Source: Arthrobacter liuii
Lineage (GTDB): Bacteria; Actinomycetota; Actinomycetes; Actinomycetales; Micrococcaceae
Length of the DNA stretch: 64,000 bases
Reading direction: 5' to 3'
Assembly: GCF_014639275.1 (NCBI RefSeq)
Contig: NZ_BMFW01000001.1
Coordinates: 76,468 to 140,467 of the forward strand
Shown: positions 18,442 to 27,665 of the stretch, piece after piece
How positions within the stretch are numbered: position 1 is the stretch's first letter
How the letters are laid out: every line of letters begins with the position of its first letter
Notes under the pieces: generated by a model
The model's input: the letters and a program-made list of their open reading frames with translations, nothing else
What the model was told of the DNA's origin: nothing
The model's database searches: none
Made by a program: the position numbers and the translations under genes

Positions 18442-19626
18442 CTAGAGACTGCTGACTGCTAAACGTTCGTGGGCGCGGGCCCGTGCCCAGCTTTCAGCAT
18501 CCAGCACTGATTCCACAGTGAGCCCGGAGGAACCTGGGTGTTCGCTGAGCACGCTGTCCACAGTATCGACTATGTCGGTGAACCGGATCCGGCCGGCATG
18601 GAACGCGGTAACCGCCTCCTCGTTGGCCGCGTTGAAGACAGCAGGGAAGGTGCTCCCCTGCCTGGCGGCGTCCTTGGCCAGTCCGACGGCGGGAAAGGCT
18701 TCCGCGTCCAGCGGCTCGAAGGTCCAGGTGGCGGCCTGCGTCCAATCGCAGGGGCTGGCGGCCCTGGGCACCCGGGCGGGCCAGCCGAGCCCCAGTGCGA
18801 TGGGCAGGCGCATGTCCGGCGGGGAAGCCTGGGCGATGGTGGAGCCGTCCACGAACTGGACCATGGAGTGGACCACGGACTGGGGGTGCACCACCACGTC
18901 GATCCGGTCCAGCGGAATATCGAACAACAGGTGCGCCTCGATGACTTCCAGGCCCTTGTTCACCAGCGTGGCGGAGTTGGTGGTGACCATCACGCCCATG
19001 TCCCAGGTGGGGTGGGCCAGGGCCTCCTGCGGGGTGACGCCGTGCAGTTCCTCCCGGCTCCTGCCGCGGAACGGACCGCCGGAGGCGGTCAGGATGAGTT
19101 TGTCCACTTCCCCGCCGGTACCGGAGCGCAGGCATTGGGCAATCGCGGAGTGTTCCGAGTCCACCGGCACGATCTGGCCTTCCCTGGCCGCGGCCTTGAC
19201 CAAGCTGCCGCCCACGATCAGCGACTCCTTGTTGGCAAGGGCCAGGGTGGCACCGGATTTGAGGGCCGCCAGCGTGGGTGCCAGGCCGATGGATCCGGTG
19301 ATGCCGTTGAGCACCACGTCCGCTTCAACCGAGGCGATCCGGGCGGAGGCGTCCGGGCCTGCCACGATTTCCGGCCGGTACCCTGGACGGCCCGCTGCTG
19401 CGGCGGCTTCCCGGATCAGCGATTCCAGCCGCCCCGGGTCTCCGCCGGCGATACCCACGGCTGCCGCCCCGGTGTGGACAGCCTGCCTGGCCAGGAGTTC
19501 CAGGTTGCCGCCCCCGGCACTGAGTGCCACCACCTCGAACAGGTGCGGGGCGCCGTCGACGACGTCAATCGCCTGGGTGCCGATGGAACCGGTGGATCCG
19601 AGGAGGACGATTCTGCGTGGCTGCAT
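18442..19626 (-). CDS. dxr: 1-deoxy-D-xylulose 5-phosphate reductoisomerase
   Basis: This is the second MEP-pathway enzyme, which makes MEP from DXP using NADPH. The N-terminal nucleotide-binding motif is [20 protein letters not shown]. The catalytic region has [23 protein letters not shown] and [10 protein letters not shown], and the C-terminal helical domain follows. The length of 394 is standard. It is first in the dxr-rseP group and converges on nothing; the plus-strand LMF gene diverges from it. Confidence 0.97.
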   Translation of the reverse strand: MQPRRIVLLGSTGSIGTQAIDVVDGAPHLFEVVALSAGGGNLELLARQAVHTGAAAVGIAGGDPGRLESLIREAAAAAGRPGYRPEIVAGPDASARIASVEADVVLNGITGSIGLAPTLAALKSGATLALANKESLIVGGSLVKAAAREGQIVPVDSEHSAIAQCLRSGTGGEVDKLILTASGGPFRGRSREELHGVTPQEALAHPTWDMGVMVTTNSATLVNKGLEVIEAHLLFDIPLDRIDVVVHPQSVVHSMVQFVDGSTIAQASPPDMRLPIALGLGWPARVPRAASPCDWTQAATWTFEPLDAEAFPAVGLAKDAARQGSTFPAVFNAANEEAVTAFHAGRIRFTDIVDTVDSVLSEHPGSSGLTVESVLDAESWARARAHERLAVSSL

Positions 19627-19734
19627 TGGTTAAGTATCCCGCACCCGCCGTGGCCCGATCCGCCCGTCTCCTATGCCCTGTCCTGTTGCGGCCCCGGACC
19701 GGCTGCTGCGCCTTGACCCCCGGATAGCCGGGCG

Positions 19735-19740
19735 TAACGT
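19735..19740 (+). promoter_or_regulatory. Likely -10 element (TAACGT) for a leaderless LMF-like mRNA
   Basis: TAACGT is followed by 7 nt and then GTG 19748. No Shine-Dalgarno sequence is present. Confidence 0.4.
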
Positions 19741-19747
19741 GGGGTGC

Positions 19748-21217
19748 GTGGACTGGCTGTCGTGGTTCGATGCGCCGGAGTACGGGTTCGCCCGGCAGGT
19801 GCTGCAACGCGGTGTCGCGGCACTGTACTTCGTTGCGTTCCTGTCCACGCTGAACCAGTTCCCCGCCCTGCTCGGCGAGCGCGGCCTGCTGCCGGTGCCG
19901 GAGTTCCTTGGCGCGTTCACCCGTTTGCGCCGGCCTACGCTGTTCCGCTGGCGGTACACGGACAGGTTGCTGCGCGGTGTGTGCGCCGCCGGCCTGGTGG
20001 TGTCGGCGCTGCTGGTGGCAGGGATCCCGCAGGCGGGTCCGCCCTGGGTTCCGCTGATTGCGTTCCTGGTCCTGTGGTTGCTGTACATGTCCATCGTGAA
20101 CGTGGGCCAGACGTTCTACGGGTTCGGCTGGGAAATGCTGCTCCTCGAGGCGGGCTTTACCGTTGGCTTCCTGGGCTCAAACCAGACGGAGCCGCCCCGG
20201 ACCATCCTGATCCTGATCGTGTGGCTGGTGTTCCGGCTGGAATTCGGGGCGGGGATGATCAAGATCCGCGGGGGCAGGGAGTGGCGCGACCTGACGGCGC
20301 TGTATTACCACCATGAGACCCAGCCCATGCCCGGTCCGCTGAGCCGGCAGGCGCACCTCCTGCCCAAGCCGCTGCACCGCGTCGAGGTGGTGGGCAACCA
20401 CATCGCCCAGCTGGTGGTGCCGTTCCTGCTGTTCGCCCCGCAGCCGGTGGCGGGCGTGGCGGCAGGTGTCGTCGTGGCCACCCAGCTGTGGCTGGTGGCC
20501 AGCGGAAATTTCGCCTGGCTCAACTGGATGGCGATAGTCCTGGCCTTCGCGGCGGTCAGCGATCCCGTGGCTCACGCCGTCATACCGGCCATCCCGGCAG
20601 ACTCGAATGCAGCCGCGGGAGCCCGGCAGGAAACCCCGGCCTGGTGGCTGGCCATCACACTGGCGGCGTCCCTCCTGCTGCTGGTGCTGAGCTACTGGCC
20701 GCTGCGGAACCTCTTCTCCCGCCGACAGCTGATGAACGCGAGCTTCAACCGGTGGCAACTGGTCAACGCCTACGGGGCGTTCGGGACGGTGACCAAGCAG
20801 CGCATCGAGATCGTGGTGGAGGGCACGCTGGACGAGGACCCCGATGACAGTTCGGACTGGCGCGAGTACGGCTTCAAGGGCAAGCCCGGCGACGTGCGCC
20901 GGATTCCCCGTCAGTGGGCCCCGTACCACCTGCGGCTGGACTGGCTGATGTGGTTCCTGCCGCTGCGGAGCGTGCACGAGGGATGGTTCTATGCCTTCCT
21001 GGCCAAGCTGCTGGCGGCGGACCGGCAGATGCTGCGGCTTCTCCGGCATGACCCGTTCGACGGCGCCGGGCCGCGCTGGGTGCGCGTGCGCAGTTTCCAT
21101 TACCGCTTCGCCACCCGGAAGGAGTTCCGGCACACAGGGAACCGCTGGGTGCGGACGCTACTGTCCGAGCCCATCCCGCCCACGTCCGTGCGGCGGTCGC
21201 CGGGACGGCAACGGTAA
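19748..21217 (+). CDS. Lipase maturation factor family membrane protein
   Basis: This polytopic protein resembles LMF1, which in animals folds lipases in the ER. Bacterial homologues have no proven role. Visible features are VDWLSWFDAPEYGFARQVLQ at the N-terminus, NVGQTFYGFGWEMLLLEAGF, and the charged loop EFGAGMIKIRGGREWRDLTA. TALYYHHETQPMP follows, and the C-terminal soluble domain has FNRWQLVNAYGAFGTVTKQR and VRRIPRQWAPYHLRLDWLMW. About 8-10 TM helices are spread over 489 residues. GTG 19748 fits the start of the conserved region and a leaderless promoter. Confidence 0.88.
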   Translation: MDWLSWFDAPEYGFARQVLQRGVAALYFVAFLSTLNQFPALLGERGLLPVPEFLGAFTRLRRPTLFRWRYTDRLLRGVCAAGLVVSALLVAGIPQAGPPWVPLIAFLVLWLLYMSIVNVGQTFYGFGWEMLLLEAGFTVGFLGSNQTEPPRTILILIVWLVFRLEFGAGMIKIRGGREWRDLTALYYHHETQPMPGPLSRQAHLLPKPLHRVEVVGNHIAQLVVPFLLFAPQPVAGVAAGVVVATQLWLVASGNFAWLNWMAIVLAFAAVSDPVAHAVIPAIPADSNAAAGARQETPAWWLAITLAASLLLLVLSYWPLRNLFSRRQLMNASFNRWQLVNAYGAFGTVTKQRIEIVVEGTLDEDPDDSSDWREYGFKGKPGDVRRIPRQWAPYHLRLDWLMWFLPLRSVHEGWFYAFLAKLLAADRQMLRLLRHDPFDGAGPRWVRVRSFHYRFATRKEFRHTGNRWVRTLLSEPIPPTSVRRSPGRQR

Positions 21218-21230
21218 CTCCGCGTCCTGG

Positions 21231-22070
21231 CTATGCGCCCACAGCGGCGCGGCGGATGATTTCCTGGGCGTGCTTGAGGATGGGGCCGTCGATCATCCGT
21301 CCCTGGTACTGGAAGACTCCCGACCCCGCTGACGCTGCAGCCTCAAGGAGGGCCTGGGCCGCGGAGACATCATCAGCCGAAGGGGCGTAGGCCTTTCGGA
21401 CCACTGCCGCCTGGCTGGGGTGGATGCACGCCTTGGAGCTGAACCCCGAGGCCACCGCGTCGGCAGCCTCAGCCGCCAGCCCTTCAAGGTCGGGGATGTT
21501 GGTATAGACGGCATCCACGGCTTCCCTGCCGAATGCCCTGGCCGCCAGCAGCACGGACGAACGGGCGTGCAGCGCCACCGCCCGGTAGCCGCCGTCGTCC
21601 GTCCTGCTGGAAGTACCCCCGAGCGTGGCCAGCAGGTCCTCGGCCCCCCACATCAGGCCCACCACGTTGGGGGCGGCGGCGATGGCCGGGGCGTTGAGCA
21701 CGCCAAGCGCCGTTTCGCACAGTGCGATCACCTGGTAGCCCTCCAGCGCCTTGAGCTGTTCAGCGGATTCGGCCTTGGCCAGCATGACCGTGCGGTAGGG
21801 GGTATGGGCCAGGCAGTGCAGGTCCTTTCCGAAGTCCTCGGTGCCCACGGGATTGACCCTGACAATGGTGCAGCTGGGTTCAAGCTCCGGTTCCACCCCC
21901 GTGGTTCCCAGCTGGGCCAGGATGGCCCCGCGGGCACGCTGCTTATCGGCCGGCGCCACCGCGTCTTCGAGGTCAAGGATCACCGCGTCCGCCCGGGCGG
22001 CGGCTTTCTGGTAGCGCTCCGGGCGGTCGGCGGGGCAGAACAGCAGGGCGGGGCCCATCACAAACGTCAT
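21231..22070 (-). CDS. HpcH/HpaI aldolase/CitE-like acyl-CoA lyase
   Basis: This is a CitE-like enzyme of 279 residues cleaving beta-hydroxyacyl-CoAs. Visible motifs are PADRPERYQKA, AVILDLEDAVAP (acidic metal site), VRVNPVGTEDF, and LMWGAEDLLATLGG. It overlaps the MaoC gene by 4 bp and is last in the leucine-type cluster. The same gene set in mycobacteria contains Rv2498c, reported as an (R)-3-hydroxy-3-methylglutaryl-CoA / citramalyl-CoA lyase. By that analogy it would replace the classical HMG-CoA lyase, which is absent from this cluster. Confidence 0.88.
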   Translation of the reverse strand: MTFVMGPALLFCPADRPERYQKAAARADAVILDLEDAVAPADKQRARGAILAQLGTTGVEPELEPSCTIVRVNPVGTEDFGKDLHCLAHTPYRTVMLAKAESAEQLKALEGYQVIALCETALGVLNAPAIAAAPNVVGLMWGAEDLLATLGGTSSRTDDGGYRAVALHARSSVLLAARAFGREAVDAVYTNIPDLEGLAAEAADAVASGFSSKACIHPSQAAVVRKAYAPSADDVSAAQALLEAAASAGSGVFQYQGRMIDGPILKHAQEIIRRAAVGA

Positions 22071-22672
22071 ACCGGCATTGTCTCCTGTCCGGGCTCCTGC
22101 GTCTTTCCGTCCTGCGTCGTTCCTTCATGTGCCTTTGCATAGGCATCGCGCGTCCACATCAGGCAGCTGCGTGTGGCCCGGGCCACCACTGTGCCGTCCT
22201 GGTTGCGCCCGGTGTGCTTCATGGTCACGATGCCTTGGCCGGGGCGTGAGGCCGAAAGCCGCTTGCCGGTGACGGCTGTCTCCGTGTACAGCGTGTCCCC
22301 GTGATACAGCGGGTGCGGGAAGGAGACATCCTCCAGCCCCAGCTGGGCGACGATGGTCCCCTGGGTGAGCTGGGTGACGGACAGGCCCACCATGGTGGAA
22401 AGCGTGAACATGGAGTTCATCAGCCGCTGGCCAAAGGGCTGCCCTGCGCTCCAGGCTGCATCCAGGTGCAGCGCCTGGGTGTTCATGGTGAGCGTGCTGA
22501 AGAGGACGTTATCGGTTTCGGTCACGGTGCGGCCGGGACGGTGGGCGTACAGCACGCCCTCCTCCAGCTCATCGAAGTACAACCCGCGCTGCTCGATGAC
22601 CCGCGTGCCGCCGTCGCCCTGCTTGGTGGTGGAGTCCGCCGAAACGCTGTCAGCGGGGCTGTTGCCGGTCAT
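22067..22672 (-). CDS. MaoC family dehydratase (hot-dog fold)
   Basis: This is a hydratase-2-like protein of 201 residues. The active-site region reads [19 protein letters not shown] followed by LHLD, giving the Asp/His pattern of MaoC enzymes. The second half has [19 protein letters not shown]. In the leucine pathway an R-specific hydration of 3-methylglutaconyl-CoA by this enzyme would feed the CitE-like lyase (inference from synteny with Rv2499c-Rv2498c). ATGA overlaps join it to both neighbours. Confidence 0.88.
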   Translation of the reverse strand: MTGNSPADSVSADSTTKQGDGGTRVIEQRGLYFDELEEGVLYAHRPGRTVTETDNVLFSTLTMNTQALHLDAAWSAGQPFGQRLMNSMFTLSTMVGLSVTQLTQGTIVAQLGLEDVSFPHPLYHGDTLYTETAVTGKRLSASRPGQGIVTMKHTGRNQDGTVVARATRSCLMWTRDAYAKAHEGTTQDGKTQEPGQETMPV

Positions 22673-23451
22673 ACGGTCAGTTCCCGGTCTTCTTCATACA
22701 GTTCGGCACCGGTGGCGGCAACCACGTCCTGGACGGAGACGTTGGGGGCCAGCTCCCGCAGTACAAGGCGTGGCGCGCCACCGTCCTTCACGACGTCGAT
22801 GACGGCCAGGTCCGTGATGATCCGGTCCACGCAGCCCTTGCCGGTCAGCGGGAGGGTGCATTCCGGGACGATCTTCGGGTTGCCGTTGCGGTCAACGTGC
22901 TCCATCATCACGATCACCCGCTTGGCCCCAAACACCAGGTCCATGGCACCGCCCATCCCCTTGACCATCTTGCCCGGGATCATCCAGTTGGCCAGGTCAC
23001 CGTTGGTGGCCACCTCCATGGCGCCCAGGACGGCGAGGTCCACGTGGCCGCCCCGGATCATGCCAAAGGACGTCGCCGAGTCGAAGAACGCGGCTCCCCG
23101 ATTGACCGTCACGGTTTCCTTGCCGGCGTTGATCAGGTCCGGATCCAGCGCGTCCTCAGCGGGATAGGGTCCGACGCCGAGGATTCCGTTCTCGGAGTGC
23201 AGCACCACTTCCACCCCCGCAGGGATGTAGTTGGGGATCAGGGTGGGCATCCCGATGCCCAGGTTCACGTACTGTCCGTTGCGGAGTTCCCTGGCCACGC
23301 GGGCGGCGAGTTCGTTGCGCGTCCAGCCCTTCGTCTCTGCAGTCGATGTCGAGTCACCGGGACCGGCGTGCTGCTGGGAACCGGCCCGGCGGTACTCCGG
23401 GCGTACGGCTTCCGGGCGCGGCGCTTCGGCGCTGTTGGGATCCATGGTCAT
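22669..23451 (-). CDS. scoB: 3-oxoacid CoA-transferase, subunit B
   Basis: This is the beta subunit of succinyl-CoA:acetoacetate-type CoA-transferase. The catalytic Glu is in [14 protein letters not shown]. The substrate-binding loop is [15 protein letters not shown], with [15 protein letters not shown] and [20 protein letters not shown] further on. Residues 1-40 are a low-complexity N-terminal extension not needed for the fold, so the true start could be later. The ATG at 23451 forms an ATGA overlap with the scoA stop. It would activate acetoacetate released by leucine breakdown. Confidence 0.93.
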   Translation of the reverse strand: MTMDPNSAEAPRPEAVRPEYRRAGSQQHAGPGDSTSTAETKGWTRNELAARVARELRNGQYVNLGIGMPTLIPNYIPAGVEVVLHSENGILGVGPYPAEDALDPDLINAGKETVTVNRGAAFFDSATSFGMIRGGHVDLAVLGAMEVATNGDLANWMIPGKMVKGMGGAMDLVFGAKRVIVMMEHVDRNGNPKIVPECTLPLTGKGCVDRIITDLAVIDVVKDGGAPRLVLRELAPNVSVQDVVAATGAELYEEDRELTV

Positions 23452-24212
23452 GCTCCTGCCTGCTTGAGTTCCACCGTCCGCTTTTCAATCCGTTTCTCCC
23501 CGTCCCGGGCCAGGACCACGCGCTGGACGAAAATGCCGGGAGTGTGGATGTGTTCGGGGTCCAGTTCGCCGGGTTCCACGAGTTCCTCCACCTCCGCGAT
23601 GGTGATCCTTCCGGCCATGGCGCACAGCGGGTTGAAGTTCATCGCCGTGGCGTGGAACACCAGGTTGCCGTGCCGGTCGCCCTTCCAGGCGTGCACCAGC
23701 CCGAAGTCCGGGGTGAGGGACTCTTCCAGGACGTAATCCACTCCCCCGAACGAGCGCACTTCCTTGGGTGCCGAGGCAACTGCAATGCCGCCGTTGGCGT
23801 CGTACTTCTGCGGCAGGCCGCCGTCGGACACCTGTGTGCCCACCCCCGCCTTGGTGTAGAAGGCCGGAATGCCGGCGCCGCCGGCCCGGAGCTTCTCCGC
23901 CAGCGTGCCCTGGGGGGTGAGTACTACTTCGAGCTCGCCGGCAAGGTACTGGCGGGCGAATTCCTTGTTCTCGCCCACGTAGGAGCTGATGGTGCGGCGG
24001 ATGCGGCCATCGCGGAGCAGGATGCCGAGCCCCCAGTCGTCCACGCCGCAGTTGTTGCTCACGGTTTCCAGGCCCGAAGTGCCGGCCCGGTGGAGGGCGT
24101 CGATCAGCGCCACCGGAATTCCGCAGAGCCCGAATCCGCCCACCGCCAGGGAGGCGCCGTCGGGAATGTCCGCCACGGCTTGGTCCGCACTGGCAACAAC
24201 CTTGTCAATCAT
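23448..24212 (-). CDS. scoA: 3-oxoacid CoA-transferase, subunit A
   Basis: This is the alpha subunit of the CoA-transferase. It starts [20 protein letters not shown] with the glycine-rich CoA loop [16 protein letters not shown], and also has [15 protein letters not shown] and [11 protein letters not shown]. The 254-residue length is normal. It is translated just ahead of scoB with a 4-bp overlap and lies 45 bp after the acyl-CoA dehydrogenase gene. The order matches a complete leucine-to-acetoacetate cluster. Confidence 0.93.
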   Translation of the reverse strand: MIDKVVASADQAVADIPDGASLAVGGFGLCGIPVALIDALHRAGTSGLETVSNNCGVDDWGLGILLRDGRIRRTISSYVGENKEFARQYLAGELEVVLTPQGTLAEKLRAGGAGIPAFYTKAGVGTQVSDGGLPQKYDANGGIAVASAPKEVRSFGGVDYVLEESLTPDFGLVHAWKGDRHGNLVFHATAMNFNPLCAMAGRITIAEVEELVEPGELDPEHIHTPGIFVQRVVLARDGEKRIEKRTVELKQAGA

Positions 24213-24257
24213 CAGTGATCCTTTCAGGCCGGCTACAGTCCTGCGTGTTGCGAATGG

Positions 24258-25421
24258 CTACAGTCCCAGTTCGCGGGCGATCAACATCAGCTGGACCTCC
24301 GTGGTGCCCTCCCCCACTTCAAGGATCTTGGAGTCGCGGTAGTGGCGTGCCACGGTGAACTCGTTGATGAAGCCATAGCCGCCGAATACCTGGGTGGCAT
24401 CCCGCGCGTTGTCCATGGCCGCCTCGCCTGCGACCATCTTAGCGATGGCCGCTTGGGTCTTGAACGGCTTCCCGGCAAGCATCCGGGCGGCCGCGTCGTA
24501 GTAGGCCAGGCGTGCCGTGTGGGCCCGGGCTTCCATGCGGGCGATCTTGAAGGAGATGGCCTGGTACTTGCCGATTTCGTGGCCGAAAGCCCGGCGCTCG
24601 CGGGCGTACCTGACCGACAGGTCAACACAGCCCTGGGCTGCGCCGGTGGCCAGGGCTGCGATGGCGATCCGGCCCTCGTCCAGGATGGACAGGAAGTTGG
24701 CGTAACCACGGCCTTCCGTTCCCAGCAAGTTTGCTTCCGGGACCCGGACGTCCGTCAGGGTCAGCGGGTGGGTGTCGGAGGCGTTCCACCCCACCTTGTT
24801 GTAGGGCTTTTCCGCCTTGAAGCCCGGAGTGTCTGTGGGCACCAAGATGGTGGAGATGTCCTTCCTGACAGTGCCGTCTTCGCGTTTCGTCTGCCCCGTG
24901 ACGGCCGTGACGGTCACCAGCCGGGTGATGTCCGTTCCGGAGTTGGTGATGAACTCCTTGTGGCCGTTGATCACCCAGTTGCCGTCCTCACGCCTGGCGT
25001 GGGTCTTGGTGCCGCCGGCGTCCGAGCCGGCTTCGGGTTCGGTAAGCCCGAACCCTGCAAGCGCCTGGCCGGACGCCAGCATGGGCAGCCAGTCCTGCTT
25101 TTGGGCGTCCGTGCCGAAGCGGTACACCGGCATGGCTCCCAGGGACACGCCGGCCTCCAGGGTGATGGCGACGGACTGGTCCACCCGGCCGAGCTGTTCC
25201 AGGGCGAGGGCCAGCGCGAAGTAGTCCCCGCCCATGCCGCCGTATTCCTCGGGGAACGGCAGCCCGAACAGGCCCATCTCCGCCATCTGCTTCACCACTT
25301 CGTAGGGGAAACTGTGCTCTTCATCGTGCTTGGCGGAGACCGGGGCCACCACGTTGTCCGCGAAGTCGCGCACGGTGTCGCTGAGGTCCTGGTATTCCTC
25401 GGTGAGTTCAAAACCGGTCAT
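24258..25421 (-). CDS. Acyl-CoA dehydrogenase, probably isovaleryl-CoA dehydrogenase
   Basis: This FAD enzyme oxidises short branched acyl-CoAs at the alpha-beta position. The 387 residues include the N-terminal helical domain (FPYEVVKQMAEMGLFGLPFP), the FAD motif LAGFGLTEPEAGSDAGGTKT, and the C-terminal ARERRAFGHEIGKYQAISFK. The segment QVFGGYGFINEFTVARHYRD follows, then KILEVGEGTTEVQ. An acidic residue is present both in helix G (ILDEGRIAI) and at the usual C-terminal position, so the catalytic base is ambiguous. The assignment to isovaleryl-CoA rests on the adjacent methylcrotonyl-CoA-type carboxylase. Confidence 0.88.
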   Translation of the reverse strand: MTGFELTEEYQDLSDTVRDFADNVVAPVSAKHDEEHSFPYEVVKQMAEMGLFGLPFPEEYGGMGGDYFALALALEQLGRVDQSVAITLEAGVSLGAMPVYRFGTDAQKQDWLPMLASGQALAGFGLTEPEAGSDAGGTKTHARREDGNWVINGHKEFITNSGTDITRLVTVTAVTGQTKREDGTVRKDISTILVPTDTPGFKAEKPYNKVGWNASDTHPLTLTDVRVPEANLLGTEGRGYANFLSILDEGRIAIAALATGAAQGCVDLSVRYARERRAFGHEIGKYQAISFKIARMEARAHTARLAYYDAAARMLAGKPFKTQAAIAKMVAGEAAMDNARDATQVFGGYGFINEFTVARHYRDSKILEVGEGTTEVQLMLIARELGL

Positions 25422-25423
25422 GG

Positions 25424-27658
25424 TCAGGCTCCTTCGCCTTGGCTTGCAGTTGCATCTGTGTCTGTCTCCGCGCCCGCTTCATGGCCCGCGGAATGGGGGT
25501 GGATGGTGGCCAGGACCTGGTCGGCCTTCACGAGGTCACCGGTGCGGGCGGCAAGGTGCACCGTTCCTTCCAGCGGAGCCACCAGGTGGTGCTCCATCTT
25601 CATGGCCTCCACGGACACCAGGACCTCCCCGGCCTGGACCGTGTCCCCGTCGCTGACCGGGACGGCCACCACGGTTCCCGGCATCGGGGAGCGCACCTCG
25701 GGATCGGCAGCGCCTTCCTGACGCTGGACGGCTGCCAGAACCCGTTCCAGCCGCGCTTCCCTTGTCAGCACCTCCAGGCTGCAGGACCAGCCGTCACTGC
25801 CAAGGAAGAGCTGCATGGGCCGGCCGGGCATGGGGTTGCTCCACGTCGGCTCCACCGGCCCCGTGTAGACCGGCGCAAGCCGATAACTCCAACGCTCGCC
25901 GTCAAGGTCAAGTTCGATGCTTCTGCGGCTGGACCACTGCAGTGCGGCGGTGCGCCGAGGGCCGCCGCCGACAGCAACCACCGCAGTGTCTCCGCCACTG
26001 GGACTGCCGCTGACCTGCACGGTTACCACGCCGCCGTCGGGCGTTCCCAGGCTGATGCGGCGCGGTGCCGGTGCTCCGAGGCGCCAGCCGCTCCTGCCCT
26101 GCCAGGAGCCGGACGCGGGCCCCGGGTGGTTCTGCGACTCCATGCTGAGGGCGTACAGCGCGGTGGCCACCAGCTCCGGCTCACCGATGCGCCGGAATTC
26201 CAGCCCCGGGAGTTTCCGTTCGATCAGCCCCGTGTCCAGGTGCCCGGCGCGGACGTCGGGATCGTTGAGCAGGAGCCGAAGGTATTCGACGTTGGTCTCG
26301 ATGCCCAGTGCCGTGTAGCCGGACAGCGCCGTGTCCAGGGCTGCCAGGGCTGCCGCACGGTCCTCGCCCCAGGCGATCACCTTGGAAATCATGGGGTCGT
26401 AGTGTGCCGACAGCTCCAGGTTTTCGGCCAGGGAGGAATCCACCCGGACCCGGCCCGCCGTTCCGGGCGGCAGCTCATCCAGCGTGAGCACCGTGCCGGT
26501 GGACGGCAGGAAATTCTTCTCCGGCACCTCGGCGTATACCCTCGCCTCCACTGCGTGGCCCGAGAGTTCGACGCCGGCCTGCCGGACGGTGAGTTCCTCC
26601 CCGGCGGCGATCCGCACCTGCCATTCCACCAGGTCGATGCCCGTGACCATTTCCGTCACAGGATGTTCCACCTGCAGCCGGGTGTTCATCTCCATGAAGA
26701 AGAACTCGTGCGGCGCGTTGTCGGAAACCAGGAATTCCACGGTTCCCGCCCCGGTGTAGTTGACGCTGCGGGCGGCGTTGCACGCGGCTTCACCAATCCG
26801 GGCACGGACTTCGCTGCCCTTGGGAAGGCCCTCCAGCAACGGCGACGGGGCTTCCTCGATGACTTTCTGGTGCCGCCGCTGCAGGGAGCATTCGCGCTCG
26901 CCCAGGTGGATCACGTTGCCGTGGCCGTCCGCCAGCACCTGCACCTCGATGTGCCGCGGGGTGGTCACCAGGCGCTCCAGGAACAGGGTGTCGTCGCCGA
27001 AGGCGGCCGCCGCTACGCGCCGCGCCGTGGTAAGAACGGCGGCCAGGTCCGCCGCCTTTTCCACCACGTGCATCCCTTTGCCGCCGCCACCCGCGGACGG
27101 CTTGATCAGGAGCGGAAAGCCGACGCCGGCAGCGGCGTCCGCCAGTTCGCTGTCCGTCATGCCGGGCCTTGCAACGCCGGGGACCACGGGCACGCCGTAC
27201 CCCGCCACGTGGTTCTTGGCGCGGATCTTGTCACCCATGACGTCCAGCGCTTCCACGCCCGGGCCAATGAAGGTGATGCCGGCCTTTTCCAGGGCACGGG
27301 CAAAGTCCGCGTTTTCACTCAGGAAGCCGTAGCCGGGGTGGACCGCGTCGGCGCCGGAACGCCGGCATGCTTCGAGGATGGCATCGATGCTGAGGTAGCT
27401 TTCGGTTGCCGCGGCGGGGCCGATGCGCACGGAAGCGTCGGCCTCCCGCACGTGGCGGGCGCCGGCGTCGGCATCGCTGTAGACGGCCACCGAACGGATC
27501 CCCAGGTGCCGCAGGGTGCGGATGACGCGGCAGGCGATTTCCCCCCGGTTGGCGACCAGGACGGTGCTGAAAAGGGGGCGGCCGGCGGTCTGCGCGGCGC
27601 CGGCTTCTCCGGTGGAGGCGGTGCTTTGCTGCATGGCGGTGTTGGTCTGCATGGTCAT
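25424..27658 (-). CDS. Biotin-dependent acyl-CoA carboxylase alpha subunit (methylcrotonyl-CoA type)
   Basis: This protein combines biotin carboxylase and biotin carrier in one chain. The biotin carboxylase domain spans about 30-480, with FSTVLVANRGEIACRVIRTL, PSAGGGGKGMHVV (ATP-grasp glycine loop) and FFMEMNTRLQVEHPVTEMV. The C-terminal biotinyl domain has EAMKMEHHLVAP with the biotin Lys near residue 687. ATG 27658 follows the beta-subunit stop by 7 bp; a longer upstream frame overlaps that gene and is a shadow. With the beta subunit it would carboxylate 3-methylcrotonyl-CoA, although propionyl/acetyl-CoA cannot be excluded by sequence alone. Confidence 0.92.
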   Translation of the reverse strand: MTMQTNTAMQQSTASTGEAGAAQTAGRPLFSTVLVANRGEIACRVIRTLRHLGIRSVAVYSDADAGARHVREADASVRIGPAAATESYLSIDAILEACRRSGADAVHPGYGFLSENADFARALEKAGITFIGPGVEALDVMGDKIRAKNHVAGYGVPVVPGVARPGMTDSELADAAAGVGFPLLIKPSAGGGGKGMHVVEKAADLAAVLTTARRVAAAAFGDDTLFLERLVTTPRHIEVQVLADGHGNVIHLGERECSLQRRHQKVIEEAPSPLLEGLPKGSEVRARIGEAACNAARSVNYTGAGTVEFLVSDNAPHEFFFMEMNTRLQVEHPVTEMVTGIDLVEWQVRIAAGEELTVRQAGVELSGHAVEARVYAEVPEKNFLPSTGTVLTLDELPPGTAGRVRVDSSLAENLELSAHYDPMISKVIAWGEDRAAALAALDTALSGYTALGIETNVEYLRLLLNDPDVRAGHLDTGLIERKLPGLEFRRIGEPELVATALYALSMESQNHPGPASGSWQGRSGWRLGAPAPRRISLGTPDGGVVTVQVSGSPSGGDTAVVAVGGGPRRTAALQWSSRRSIELDLDGERWSYRLAPVYTGPVEPTWSNPMPGRPMQLFLGSDGWSCSLEVLTREARLERVLAAVQRQEGAADPEVRSPMPGTVVAVPVSDGDTVQAGEVLVSVEAMKMEHHLVAPLEGTVHLAARTGDLVKADQVLATIHPHSAGHEAGAETDTDATASQGEGA

Positions 27659-27665
27659 TGCTGGC

